In this document: positions 8,601-16,545 of the stretch, one piece after another | Position numbering within the stretch: position 1 is the first letter of the stretch | Layout of the letters: the number at the start of each line of letters is the position of its first letter | Origin: Faecalibacterium sp. I4-1-79 | Lineage (GTDB): Bacteria; Bacillota; Clostridia; Oscillospirales; Ruminococcaceae | DNA length: 64,000 nucleotides | Direction of reading: 5' to 3' | NCBI RefSeq assembly: GCF_023347235.1 | Contig: NZ_CP094467.1 | Span: 744,001-808,000, forward strand | The notes under the pieces: model-generated | Database searches by the model: none | What the model saw: the letters and a program-made list of their open reading frames with translations, nothing else | What the model was told of the DNA's origin: nothing | Translations under genes and position numbers: made by a program

Positions 8601-11600
8601 TCACAGATGGCCACACCGATGGCAGGATACTCCCACTCATCGATCATAAACTGGCTGCCCAGCTCTCCGCAGAGGGAGCAGCTCTTTTCTCGTCCGATGC
8701 CGAAAATGCCGGTGATGGCCACATGGTCATCTGCCCAGCAGGTAGGTTCATCGCAGGGATAGCAGGTGTTCACCGGAATGCCGCCGTTGTGCTGCTTCAT
8801 CAGCCAGATGTAGGCGGCGGGCAGTTTGTAGCCCAGTTCCTCCTCTACGCTGGCGATCAGCTCATCGGAAGGCGGCTCACTGACAAATTCTTTCAGTGCA
8901 TACCAATTATCATCCCAGAAGTTGGTGAGGTCGAAGCCCTCAAATGGAGTATCACCGGGCACGAATTTGGCCTTCTTCTTCCGGCTGCGCTGGCGTTTCC
9001 GAATCTCCGCCTTACACTCCCGAATTACTGCCGGGGCATTTTCATCCTCCGGGTCCAACTCTGCCCACCGCTGAGCGTAGGGAATGGCCTTTTCCTCCTG
9101 GCCGTAGAGATACTGATAGCCATAGGCCATCCGCATATTCCACTCCGCCTTGTCCTGGCCTTCCTCCCGGACGGACTCCAGCACCTCGATGGCGCGGCAC
9201 AGGGCCTTGTCTCCCTTATAGCGAGGGGTGCCCTCGTCATGGTCCCCGATAATGGCGTAGTTTTCTAGCGCCCGTGCCAAGGCGTAGGCGGTGCGATAGT
9301 TCCTCCAGTCCTCCGGGATGGCATTCAGTGCCTGGATACAGCGGGTGTACTCGTCTTCGTCGTTCCACTGCTCCAGCTGAGCGAAGAATGCTTCGGCGTT
9401 CTGTTGGGTGTAAGGAATATAGTCCATGCCCGTCAGCGTTTCGTCCAACTCGTCATCCTGATTCTCAGTTTCTGTCCCATCATCTTGTTGCTTTAGGGGT
9501 ACAGAACCGGCTTCACGGCGGAAGGTGTGGAAGATGGCCCATGGGATGTCCGTGCCTTCAAAGAACTCTTTCGCCATGTTCAGCGCCTCTTGGATGTCCC
9601 AGGCGATGAAGTCCACATAGCCACAGTAGAGGCCGGTAGCCCCGCCGGTGAGAGTGAGCACTTCCGAACCATCCCCGCCGGTGAGCACTTCCTCCAGTTT
9701 GTCCCGGAAGTCGAAAATTTTCTGACTGCCTTCCTCCTCCCGCAGGGTATCCAGGGGATAGCAGAAGAAGCCCGCCACCGCGCCGTCGGCATGGAGATCG
9801 TCCATAAAATCATTGTCGGCATTCAGATAGCCGTTGATGAGCGGCACACAGCAGGTGGAACCGGCCATTACATCCAGCCGCCAATCGGCGTCCGGGTCCT
9901 GTTTGGGTTCCATTTTGTAACCAAGGTAGCTCTCCAGATAGGCTTCCGGGTCGGTGGAGAGCTCCAGGCCCTGCTCCCGCAGTTTGTCGGGCAGCTGGGA
10001 CAGGAGGAAGGACGGCTCTGCCTTGGGTTCCTCCAGCACATCAAAGCTGTCTATGTATCTCATGTGGGAGATCTCGCCCAGCACTTGGTCGGTGAGGGTA
10101 GTGAGCATCCACCAGGCCCGGCCTTCTTCCTCTTGAAGCTTAGGCAGCAGCTTTTCACAGTAAGCGGAGATGGCGAAGCTGTTTTCACCCTGTTCCTCCA
10201 GCCAGATCTGCACATCATCCCCAGAGATATTCCATCCGTCCTCGGTACGCAGGCCGATGTTCGGGAGGGGCTGACGGCCCACAAGGATGTTCCAGTGCTC
10301 CAGCACCTCCTTGGAGGCGTGTTTCTGGAAGTAGACCAGCTCAAACAGCTTGACCTTGTCACCCTCCGGAGTGAGGATCAGCTCGTACTTCTCGCCGTTG
10401 AAGCCCATCTCGAAGGAGATTTCATCAAAAACCAGATTCAGGGTTTCCTGCATTTGGGCCACGAGTTCTGCGCCGCGGGTATGGTCTTTGTCCTCGTCCA
10501 TCATCTGGCGCAGCTCTGCTTCCATCTCGGCAAAGGTTTCCCACCAGTCCTCTGTCCTTTCCCGGAAGCACTCCGAGAACTGAGGCAGAGAAATACCCTT
10601 CTTGCACGAGTCAATTAGTTCCTCCATGTCCTGTCGGGTGTTGAGCTTCGGATCATCACCGGGATGCAGTTCCAGAGCTTTTTCAAAATGCCGCAGAGCG
10701 CGGCCCTCCTGATCCAGATAATAATAGGCATACCCCATACGGAAATTCCAGGAATAAGTATCTCCCAGTTCCTCCTCATGGGACTGCATCAGTTCCAGTG
10801 CCTGGTGAAGCAGCTTCCTTCCCTCCGGCTCGCTGGGGTCCGCCAGATTGTTGTAGGCGCGGGCCAGCTCCATATCAATTTCCGGGGTACGCTCCTCGGC
10901 GGGGATGGCCTCCAGCGCGTCAACGATTTTCAGGTGTTTGTCCTCCTCATGCCACTTCTGGCACTGCTTCAAAATGTCCATATCAGGGTCCTCCTCGTCC
11001 TCATCCGGTTTCCAGTTTTTGATCTGCTGGAACACTCCGTTCTCATCCCGCTCAAAGGCGCAGGGGGCGGGGGTGTTCAGCAGAGGAATGATGTCGGGAT
11101 CGTCGTTGCAAATTGTGTTCAGCTTGTAAATCCCGGCGTTGTTGGGGTCGTCCATGTACGCCTCGCTCTCGTCACCAGCGGTGAAGCGCCAGCCACTGTC
11201 CCAGCCGCCGTCCGGCTTCTCCCTGTAGCAGTAGCCAACCTTGCAGCCCTCCACTGTGATGCGGTTGGTGGCGATACAGCCATCGGCACCCTCCCAGTCG
11301 GGGAGCAGATCTTTTACATCTTCCGCCTTTACATGGTAGTTCCGGTTGCGGCCAGAGGCTTCGTACAGCTCCTTCCGCAGCATCTCCACCTGAGAAGCCA
11401 TATCCGTGATCTCATCCTCGCCCATCATCTCGCTGATGTCGTATTCCAGCGGGGCATGGACAAAGTCCGCCAGGGCCTTGTCCATGGCCTCGTGCTCCTC
11501 CGGCGTAGCAGTGATGCGGATACGGCGGGCGGGGGTGTTGTACTCGTCCAGATCCTGAAGGTTTACACTGCCACTGACGCTGCACTCCAGCAGGATGGCG

Positions 11601-11839
11601 GCCAGGTCGGTGACCACATCAATGGCGAAGTGGAAGTCCATCTCCACGCCGTCCGAATGGGTGAACTCCAGATACTCCACGGTCTGGCGGAAGTCCCAGT
11701 TCTGCTTGTCCAGACCAATCTTGGCGAAAATCTCGCTGAGGGGGATCTCCTCTTGTTTCTGATCCTCCAAAAATGCCATAAGGTTCAGGCTGTCGTCCGA
11801 GCCTCCGATAAAGTTGCCCCAGTATTTTTTGATATACAT
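5621..11839 (-). CDS. Giant poly-immunity protein (2072 aa)
   Basis: Domains in order: 1-165, unassigned (starts MYIKKYWGNFIGGSDDSLNL); 169-272, DUF2185/Imm33-like (VGYCYREKPD, WDSGWRFTAGDE, IYKLNTICNDDPDIIPLL); 285-415, TPR-like linker; 430-785, unassigned; 820-950, a second copy of the TPR-like linker; 965-1130, SMI1/KNR4 (YALKEFVSEPPSDELIASVE, YKLPAAYIWLMKQHNGG); 1155-1405, DUF4261; 1435-1635, SUFU; 1660-1810, unassigned; 1815-2072, DUF4253 (YLPFGNWNECPDTPDLMAVA and the terminal STVWYFWWD). Acidic Asp/Glu linkers separate the parts. No signal peptide or membrane segment, so cytoplasmic. An AGGAGG eight bases before the ATG sets the start. Each named domain is known elsewhere as a single immunity protein, so one chain could neutralise several toxins. 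Domain names are by eye. Confidence 0.93.
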   Translation of the reverse strand: MYIKKYWGNFIGGSDDSLNLMAFLEDQKQEEIPLSEIFAKIGLDKQNWDFRQTVEYLEFTHSDGVEMDFHFAIDVVTDLAAILLECSVSGSVNLQDLDEYNTPARRIRITATPEEHEAMDKALADFVHAPLEYDISEMMGEDEITDMASQVEMLRKELYEASGRNRNYHVKAEDVKDLLPDWEGADGCIATNRITVEGCKVGYCYREKPDGGWDSGWRFTAGDESEAYMDDPNNAGIYKLNTICNDDPDIIPLLNTPAPCAFERDENGVFQQIKNWKPDEDEEDPDMDILKQCQKWHEEDKHLKIVDALEAIPAEERTPEIDMELARAYNNLADPSEPEGRKLLHQALELMQSHEEELGDTYSWNFRMGYAYYYLDQEGRALRHFEKALELHPGDDPKLNTRQDMEELIDSCKKGISLPQFSECFRERTEDWWETFAEMEAELRQMMDEDKDHTRGAELVAQMQETLNLVFDEISFEMGFNGEKYELILTPEGDKVKLFELVYFQKHASKEVLEHWNILVGRQPLPNIGLRTEDGWNISGDDVQIWLEEQGENSFAISAYCEKLLPKLQEEEGRAWWMLTTLTDQVLGEISHMRYIDSFDVLEEPKAEPSFLLSQLPDKLREQGLELSTDPEAYLESYLGYKMEPKQDPDADWRLDVMAGSTCCVPLINGYLNADNDFMDDLHADGAVAGFFCYPLDTLREEEGSQKIFDFRDKLEEVLTGGDGSEVLTLTGGATGLYCGYVDFIAWDIQEALNMAKEFFEGTDIPWAIFHTFRREAGSVPLKQQDDGTETENQDDELDETLTGMDYIPYTQQNAEAFFAQLEQWNDEDEYTRCIQALNAIPEDWRNYRTAYALARALENYAIIGDHDEGTPRYKGDKALCRAIEVLESVREEGQDKAEWNMRMAYGYQYLYGQEEKAIPYAQRWAELDPEDENAPAVIRECKAEIRKRQRSRKKKAKFVPGDTPFEGFDLTNFWDDNWYALKEFVSEPPSDELIASVEEELGYKLPAAYIWLMKQHNGGIPVNTCYPCDEPTCWADDHVAITGIFGIGREKSCSLCGELGSQFMIDEWEYPAIGVAICDCPSAGHDMIFLDYRACGPQGEPAVVHVDQENDYKITHLADSFEEFIRGLEHESLYDPDEDVEDLEDDADEEGTDHKGSFAGSVLLSKAEWDKEQLIRNLREEWGIVDEEPDEGDEDDENSDDAVVMRVGGMMLIVTLFHGHIPDNEAEINAENNYMWPEAVEVAKAHKAHIVVAVLGEEEKLLERGKLFTKAMAVCCKQKYATGVYTSGVVFEPRFYEGLADMLKEDELPIFNWVWFGLYRSEGGLNGYTYGMDVFGKEEMEVLNTDAEPEELRDFLASLASYVLACDVTLQDGETIGFSADDKHTITRSPGVSLPEEQMTLKIGYEPIKGDPEDDSCDHSDNDDTQDEEEFSNPEVYTEEEMEAVEGHIEQYFGKFENVFHELVSPDIHVDICVVPPSEERDYCTLVTMGMGAHRMNVPEELAEYKLERAELAIALPADWKLDQESMKDEKWYWPIRLLKSLARLPIASDTWLGFGHTMDNEEDFAKDTKLCAAILTGPQDTEDGSEVCILPSGEEVNFYQVIPLYRDELEYKLAHDADALLGKMNGISFVVEPDRQDAITRGTLSNDDFDGEMDDASYHIESIEEKELPIDPINAYNHMAIYLRWCMEHDLMGEDFLKEYSEVAKQVKADPANVDLREFIRDELDGCLFSVLFNQQGRAFAGYYYGEGDSPYYPADIDDYALKYFGPSRYHSNEFQQEAYLFIPFDEKYYQTMAQVIEERFENWQGQDFDEDTLEPSEVAHAIMEYLDCECTYFPSMADDDPIMSAYSYAQRLGVREGFVPVLIKADDETLLECLVMNADPEHNADFYEFDLKTVEEYRKKMLSAPIKDGKAVLEELTGQRKEEAEDDDMDWEAEVLGEMEGGYDNDRFSCYWDSDSHMTYPLILAKIPVKNPWEIFAYLPFGNWNECPDTPDLMAVAKYWFEQHGAIPAAMSHDELEFELPTPISKERAMEVAVEQYGFCPDLDQNEDGSIGSLADVLWQSTVWYFWWD

Positions 11840-11842
11840 GCG

Positions 11843-12313
11843 TCATGCCTCCTGTTCCGAGATCAGCCGCTTGATGAGCCAGTCCAAATGCTCTGACCAC
11901 ACAGGAGCGATCTCACCGCTGTCCTCGTTCTTCCAAAGATCCACAATCTCACGGATGCCGTCCTCGTCCGGCACCTCGTTTTTGATGTCGGTGAGCTGCC
12001 GCAGCAGGAAAGCAAGGGCTTCTTTGGATGCTGTGAAACCGGTGACTTTATCCCATATAGCTTCTTCATAATCGTAGTCCAGCTTGCCATTATCCTTCCA
12101 TTGGAAATACAGCTCCGCCAGAGCCATCGCAGTATTGTCAAAGAGGAAGTCGATTTGTGAGAAGTCAGCTCCCAGCATGACTTCCTCTTTCATCAGTTCG
12201 ATCATCTCGCCCAGATCCATTACCGGATGCTCCGGTACATATTCATTTTTGAGGATGTCCAGTACATCCAGCCCTTCGTCACGCTCTAATGCTTTTATGC
12301 CCCATGCTCCCAT
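11843..12313 (-). CDS. DUF4259 family immunity-like protein
   Basis: 156 residues beginning MGAWGIKALERDEGLDVLDI, the MGAWG start that marks DUF4259. The rest is helical and acidic with TASKEALAFLLRQLTDI and ends in SEHLDWLIKRLISEQEA. DUF4259 is a small soluble family found in immunity arrays. Only three bases separate its stop from the ATG of the 2072-residue protein, so the two are coupled. In the 42-base gap before its start a TTGACA is visible at 12352-12357, but the -10 opposite (AATAAA) is poor, so an internal promoter is only possible. Confidence 0.85.
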   Translation of the reverse strand: MGAWGIKALERDEGLDVLDILKNEYVPEHPVMDLGEMIELMKEEVMLGADFSQIDFLFDNTAMALAELYFQWKDNGKLDYDYEEAIWDKVTGFTASKEALAFLLRQLTDIKNEVPDEDGIREIVDLWKNEDSGEIAPVWSEHLDWLIKRLISEQEA

Positions 12314-12355
12314 GTCGGCACCTCTCTTTCTTTATTTTGTATCAAGCTTCTATTG

Positions 12356-13996
12356 TCAATCATGGTTCTCCAGCCGAATGATAGGCCGATAAAAGTCATA
12401 ATCTCCGTTTAGTTCATTGTCCTCCTGCACTTCCGGCTTACAGTGGGGCGAACAGGGTAGGAAACCGAGAAATGGGCCCAGCCCACCGCAGATATTGCAT
12501 CCGCCATCGCCGCCACAGGTGGTAAGTCTATCAGCCTGCACCACTTCCCGCATATAGGGATCGTAGGCGATGGACAGGCCGAAGAAGTTGGGTTCCTCCA
12601 TGTCATAGGGCCGGTTCTCATCCTCATCCATGTCCTCAAACCAGCGCAGACGCATGGAGTAGTCTAACCCATCTCCCCACGGGAACAGGGTCCGACACCC
12701 GCCGCCACACAGGTAGGACCACTCGTCCGCCGTAGGCAGCGAAAGCCCCTGCTTTTCCAGCCCGGCAAGAAGCGCATCGTAGTCTGTGCGGTTATAGATG
12801 CAGATCTGAAAGCCCTTTTCCGTCCGCTCAATGCGGGCCGACTGATGCAAGGTAAGACTGCTGCTGTCACTCCAGGCAAAATCACGAAATTCCTTCAGCC
12901 AGTCAGGGTGGGCGGTCAGCCTGGGATCGTCCATCTTGACTGGCTCCCAGCAGAGTTCCTCCAGCTCCCGGCCCACCAGCATGGGGCCAATGGCCGCCTG
13001 CCGAACGGGAGCCATACTTTCCCGGATCATCTCCTCCGGGTTCTGCGGTTCCATTTCCCATTCCCGGAACAGATACTCTAATTCCTCCCGGCTCTCCTGA
13101 TTCAGTCCCACGGCAAACTGCTCCCAGCCCAGGGTGACGGTATCGCCGGGGACAAAGACGAACTCCCGGCCATCTTTCTTGAAGATGCCGGTGGTGCAGT
13201 TCTGGCCCCAGCGGTCAAAGGTATGTAGACCGAGAAAGGTCATATCATAACGAGCAGCCAGGCTTTCCATCAGCGCCTGCTTCTCGGTTGTATCCATTTG
13301 ATTGAATTGGGGACGAGACAGTTTTTCGTTCATAGTAAGTTCTCCTTCGATTCGTTTTGCGTGTTCCAGCAGATAGCTCCGACCATCCTGCTTGGCCCGT
13401 TCCAAGTATTGTGGAAGCAGGTCGGAATGGATGGCGTCCAGTGAGACCAGAACGGCGATCCGCTGGTATTCCTGAAGTTCAGGAGAGTAACAGTTGCGCT
13501 CCCAGAACAGCGGAGCGAACTGTTCCACACAGTCAGGACGCAGAGCGGGCATCGCCAAAAGCGCCCGCCGGCTCACATATTCATTGGGGTCCTTTGCGAA
13601 ATCTAGAATTATATCCCTGACTTCCTGACTACATGAGCATTCCGGCAGATAGGCGGCAAACTGCCACTTGGCCTCACTCTCATTGGAGGCTGCGGCCCTG
13701 CGGCAGAGGCACTCAAACCATTTGGGATGGGAAGTGGTTTCCTGTATAAATCCCTCCGCTTCGTTGGCTCTGGCAATTAAATAGACCATCTCATCCAGCA
13801 GAATGCTGTCTGCCATTTCTGCATCCATTTGGGTCAACACATGGCAAAAGGCATCAAATATATCATTCCACGCAGGGTAATCGACCTCCCATGCACCGCC
13901 GATCTCCTCGGTGGTTTTTCCGGGATAAGTGATTTCCTGCCACTGATGAAATTTTCCTACCTGCTCCAGCAGGCGTTCACGAATGCCCTTTGCCAT
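12356..13996 (-). CDS. HEAT-like plus FGE-sulfatase-like fusion protein (546 aa)
   Basis: Residues 1-215 are helical repeats (SRRALLAMPALRPDCVEQFA, YQRIAVLVSLDAIHSDLLP) like HEAT-repeat immunity proteins. From residue 222 a second domain follows: REFVFVPGDTVTLGWEQF, then SLPTADEWSYLCGGGCRTLF with PWGD, a pattern of the formylglycine-generating-enzyme (FGE/SUMF1) fold. The end is Cys-rich (CGGDGGCNICGG, CSPHC). At the joint, Met222 (13333) has its own AAGGAG eight bases upstream, so the second half may also be made separately. The operon position, 12 bases after its neighbour, suggests immunity. Whether the FGE-like part is catalytic is unknown; the usual active-site Cys pair is not evident. 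Confidence 0.85.
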   Translation of the reverse strand: MAKGIRERLLEQVGKFHQWQEITYPGKTTEEIGGAWEVDYPAWNDIFDAFCHVLTQMDAEMADSILLDEMVYLIARANEAEGFIQETTSHPKWFECLCRRAAASNESEAKWQFAAYLPECSCSQEVRDIILDFAKDPNEYVSRRALLAMPALRPDCVEQFAPLFWERNCYSPELQEYQRIAVLVSLDAIHSDLLPQYLERAKQDGRSYLLEHAKRIEGELTMNEKLSRPQFNQMDTTEKQALMESLAARYDMTFLGLHTFDRWGQNCTTGIFKKDGREFVFVPGDTVTLGWEQFAVGLNQESREELEYLFREWEMEPQNPEEMIRESMAPVRQAAIGPMLVGRELEELCWEPVKMDDPRLTAHPDWLKEFRDFAWSDSSSLTLHQSARIERTEKGFQICIYNRTDYDALLAGLEKQGLSLPTADEWSYLCGGGCRTLFPWGDGLDYSMRLRWFEDMDEDENRPYDMEEPNFFGLSIAYDPYMREVVQADRLTTCGGDGGCNICGGLGPFLGFLPCSPHCKPEVQEDNELNGDYDFYRPIIRLENHD

Positions 13997-14008
13997 GTGC
14001 TCACCTCA

Positions 14009-14695
14009 CTATTCTCCGAAATGTTCCAGATACAATTCCCGCACGGAATAAGGACCTACAAGGGTTGTTTCCTGTCGGCCATCCCAGGAATACACATGAA
14101 TTTTGCCCTCGTCCCCAATGTACTGCTGCTCCTCAAAGGATGCAGGGAAGGGGAAACTTTCTACCACGCTCCAGTCAATCTTGGGTTTCAGCCCATCAAA
14201 CTCCTCGCACTTGAGCCTTTTGAAGTTGAATACCAATGCTGCCCCGATTCCATCGAACAGCAAGTCTGCGTATTCTCTGGGGGTGATGCTCTCGCTTACA
14301 TTGGCAGCGTCAACATTGACATCCAGAACTTTGTTGCCGCAGTTTGTCCAGATTTTATCAGGAGAGAACCAGGTGGTGCGATCCTCAGTGTCTGCAAAAT
14401 TCTCACGGGGATACCATCCGTTTGCGCTGTCCGGCTTGACGCCTTCCAGAAGCGGCCCATTATACGGGGAAAGCGGATAATATTGGTGCCGCACCGGATC
14501 AAATCGGCCAAAGGCAATTTTCAGCAGATACTTATGCTTTTCGCTGCGCATGAGCTTATGGGGCTTCACGATATGTTCCTCTATCAAACTCCAAATGTAC
14601 TCATCCACATGGATGGATACACGGGGGCGGCCGAATAGTGTGATTTTGTTGGTGTCTGTATCCACATTGAGCCAGACGCGATTGATTTCAACCAT
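14009..14695 (-). CDS. Unknown protein in immunity operon (228 aa)
   Basis: The start at 14695 (MVEINRVWLNVDTDTNKITL) is chosen because GAGGA lies six bases upstream; an ATG two codons earlier leaves no room for a binding site. The protein is soluble, beta-rich in the first half (RPRVSIHVDEYIWSLIEEHI) and has a GWYPRENFADTEDRTTWFSP segment in the middle. The end is acidic. No known motif was recognised. Its stop is 12 bases from the next ATG, so it belongs to the operon. An immunity role is inferred from position alone. Confidence 0.78.
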   Translation of the reverse strand: MVEINRVWLNVDTDTNKITLFGRPRVSIHVDEYIWSLIEEHIVKPHKLMRSEKHKYLLKIAFGRFDPVRHQYYPLSPYNGPLLEGVKPDSANGWYPRENFADTEDRTTWFSPDKIWTNCGNKVLDVNVDAANVSESITPREYADLLFDGIGAALVFNFKRLKCEEFDGLKPKIDWSVVESFPFPASFEEQQYIGDEGKIHVYSWDGRQETTLVGPYSVRELYLEHFGE

Positions 14696-14711
14696 TGTCA
14701 TTCCTCGCTTT

Positions 14712-15425
14712 TCAAAACGCTCCGCTATAAAATCGGCTTTCCCAGATGGCCTCAAATTCCGCCTGCTCTATGATGCAGGCGTGGAATTCCTCGCCCCAGA
14801 CATGGGCGTTCAATTCCTCCACGGTGGGGATCGGCGTGATCTCGATGGCGCCGTCGTAAAGGTCAGGGATGTTACGGGTGCGGCCATTCGCAAAGATGTC
14901 GATGGAGCGGAGGGCCAGCCGCTCATTTTCGGTATCCACTTCATAGAGGATGACCGGTGGTTCTCCCTCCGGTGCGCCCTCCCAAAAGAGCTTGATGTAC
15001 TCGGTCTTGCCAAGATAAGTCCGCATCGTTTTTTCATCAGCACAGGCCGCCCGGATCATTTTGGCCAGCATCATCAAATCGTCGATGTATTGGGAATAGA
15101 CGCAGAACACATCCTCGTCGGAGTCGAAGTGAAACAGATCCATGCCGCTGTTATTTTTCTCAAACTCCCGGATCACGCCCCGGACCAGCCGTTCCCAGTC
15201 TCCGCTGCTGCCGGTCAGTCCCAGCCGGCAGAATTCTTCTGTCCGGAACCCGTCACTGATCTTCAGCAGAAGGGAGATGGCATAGGGGTGGTGGGGAATG
15301 AGAAAGAATGGCGCGATCTGCTCCGGCTTTACCCAGATTTTGAAGGGCGGACGCGGATCGGGTATCCAGGGCAAGATTTCCCATTCGTCCTCCGGTCGGT
15401 TTCCGTATTGGCAAAGGTCTTTCAT
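14712..15425 (-). CDS. Two-part immunity-like protein ending in DUF6881
   Basis: 237 residues. The N-terminal half (LPWIPDPRPPFKIWVKPEQI, then FFLIPHHPYAISLLLKISDG) is not assigned, with a DDLMMLAKMIRAACADEKTM helix before the joint. From about residue 140 it reads as DUF6881: EYIKLFWEGAPEGEPPVILY, a paired-strand core with LRSIDIFANGR, and the closing EELNAHVWGEEFHACII followed by EQAEFEAIW. DUF6881 usually stands alone at about 90 residues, so this is a fusion. The ATG has GAGGAGAACACT upstream. It overlaps neither neighbour but is only 10-16 bases from them. Confidence 0.82.
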   Translation of the reverse strand: MKDLCQYGNRPEDEWEILPWIPDPRPPFKIWVKPEQIAPFFLIPHHPYAISLLLKISDGFRTEEFCRLGLTGSSGDWERLVRGVIREFEKNNSGMDLFHFDSDEDVFCVYSQYIDDLMMLAKMIRAACADEKTMRTYLGKTEYIKLFWEGAPEGEPPVILYEVDTENERLALRSIDIFANGRTRNIPDLYDGAIEITPIPTVEELNAHVWGEEFHACIIEQAEFEAIWESRFYSGAF

Positions 15426-15435
15426 AGTGTTCTCC

Positions 15436-15681
15436 TCATTCGATGTCGTTTCGTTCTTCTTTTACATCCAGTGGAGCGCCGTCCAGAGATGTGATCTGTG
15501 ACAGTTCTGTTTCCGTCAGATTCTTCAGGAAAATGCAGTATTCATTTGGGTATCCGCCCACAAACTCCATTTTGGGCATCCCGATCTGCTGCGGGTCGGT
15601 AATCCACAGGCAGGGTTCTCCCGTTGCCCAAAAGTGAGTCAGCGTAAGAATTTGGCCGTTGTAAATTACTTTCTGTTCCAT
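15436..15681 (-). CDS. Small unknown protein (81 aa)
   Basis: MEQKVIYNGQILTLTHFWAT, then EPCLWITDPQQIGMPKMEFV; a small mostly beta protein with a short acidic tail. The start at 15681 has AGGAG eight bases upstream; an in-frame ATG at 15687 would leave two bases. The start codon sits three bases from the stop of the zinc-ribbon gene, so translation is coupled. I do not recognise it; it may be a small immunity protein. Confidence 0.72.
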   Translation of the reverse strand: MEQKVIYNGQILTLTHFWATGEPCLWITDPQQIGMPKMEFVGGYPNEYCIFLKNLTETELSQITSLDGAPLDVKEERNDIE

Positions 15682-15683
15682 CC

Positions 15684-16283
15684 TCATTTCTCCTGCATTT
15701 GCCTCAGCAGCTTCACGATCCGCTCCCGGTTCTTTGCGGTTTTCATGAAGGTGGGGAGATGGTCAGCCTGGGTCATTTTCGCTCTTCCCGGCGGCTTTTC
15801 CCGCAGGTCGGCGCTGAGATAGCCGATCAAATAGGCAAGATGTTCCCGGTTGAGTGCCCAGACCGACTTACCCTGGAAGGAGGTCAAAAACCATAGTTCC
15901 AACCTGAAATAAGGTTCTCGCCCATCCCTGATTTCGCCAATATATGAAAACGCCTCCGCTGTTTTATGAACTTCTCCTGACATGGTTGTTCCACAATAGG
16001 GACAGGCCACATGGAGAACGGAAAACTGCTGCTTTGCCTCATCTTCAATATCCACCCGATAGTATCTGCCGCAGTTTTTGCACTGGTTATGGACATCATA
16101 GCGGTAGATCGTCCGGTCGCGGGTCTCCTGATGGCCGCAACTCAAACAGCGGAAATAGGCGTTATCCTCATCCGCTGTCACCACACCCGCGCCGTGGCAC
16201 TTGGGGCATTTCACCTGAATGCCGGAGGTCAGGGCGTTGTATGCACTGTATGTAAAGTAGGGTTTATCGACGATTCGGCTCAT
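15684..16283 (-). CDS. Zinc-ribbon protein (199 aa)
   Basis: The chain has four Cys pairs: CPKCHGAG and CLSCG, then CKNCGR and CPYCG, forming two probable zinc ribbons in the first 110 residues. The remainder is helical and ends LRQMQEK, with AWALNREHLAYLIGYLSADL-like sequence near residue 150. A start at 16283 (MSRIVDKPYF) follows AGGAG eleven bases away; an upstream ATG at 16304 has a poorer site. TFIIB-type zinc-ribbon proteins of this layout occur with immunity genes. DNA or RNA binding is possible but not shown. It overlaps no neighbour and lies 17 bases after the 78-residue gene. Confidence 0.82.
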   Translation of the reverse strand: MSRIVDKPYFTYSAYNALTSGIQVKCPKCHGAGVVTADEDNAYFRCLSCGHQETRDRTIYRYDVHNQCKNCGRYYRVDIEDEAKQQFSVLHVACPYCGTTMSGEVHKTAEAFSYIGEIRDGREPYFRLELWFLTSFQGKSVWALNREHLAYLIGYLSADLREKPPGRAKMTQADHLPTFMKTAKNRERIVKLLRQMQEK

Positions 16284-16300
16284 GCGCCCACACACTCCTT

Positions 16301-16537
16301 TCATCCGTCTTTCTCTAAATAAAATCCCCATACGCAGTTGGAGAACTCTCCAGCAGCAAAGCGGTGGATCTGCCCATCAATCTCTACCTGCCAGACCTCG
16401 AAGGTATGGTCTTGGTGATAGATGGGGTCTTTGATTTTTACCCGCTTGCCGGTGGTTTGCCAGTCGTAGTCAAAGATGTTCACACCGAACAATTTGCATT
16501 GACCGTCCGGGCCAAAGGTTTCATATTCCCAAGCCAT
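16301..16537 (-). CDS. Small unknown protein (78 aa)
   Basis: MAWEYETFGPDGQCKLFGVN at the start and FAAGEFSNCVWGFYLEKDG at the end. The centre (RVKIKDPIYHQDHTFEVWQV) alternates polar and hydrophobic residues, suggesting a small beta sheet. The ATG at 16537 has GAGG seven bases upstream, which settles it over an ATG at 16549 lying inside the preceding gene. It sits between the LRR/NTF2 and zinc-ribbon genes with gaps of 8 and 17 bases. No family recognised. Confidence 0.72.
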   Translation of the reverse strand: MAWEYETFGPDGQCKLFGVNIFDYDWQTTGKRVKIKDPIYHQDHTFEVWQVEIDGQIHRFAAGEFSNCVWGFYLEKDG

Positions 16538-16545
16538 GTGATGCC

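Noticed and set aside
10664-11896. Long plus-strand open frame (410 codons) opposite the giant immunity gene, and similar ones at 6506-7579, 8375-9268 and 9527-10618
   Set aside because: They are antisense shadows of a GC-rich coding strand, have no ribosome binding sites, and their sequences are low-complexity His/Gln/Val-rich.
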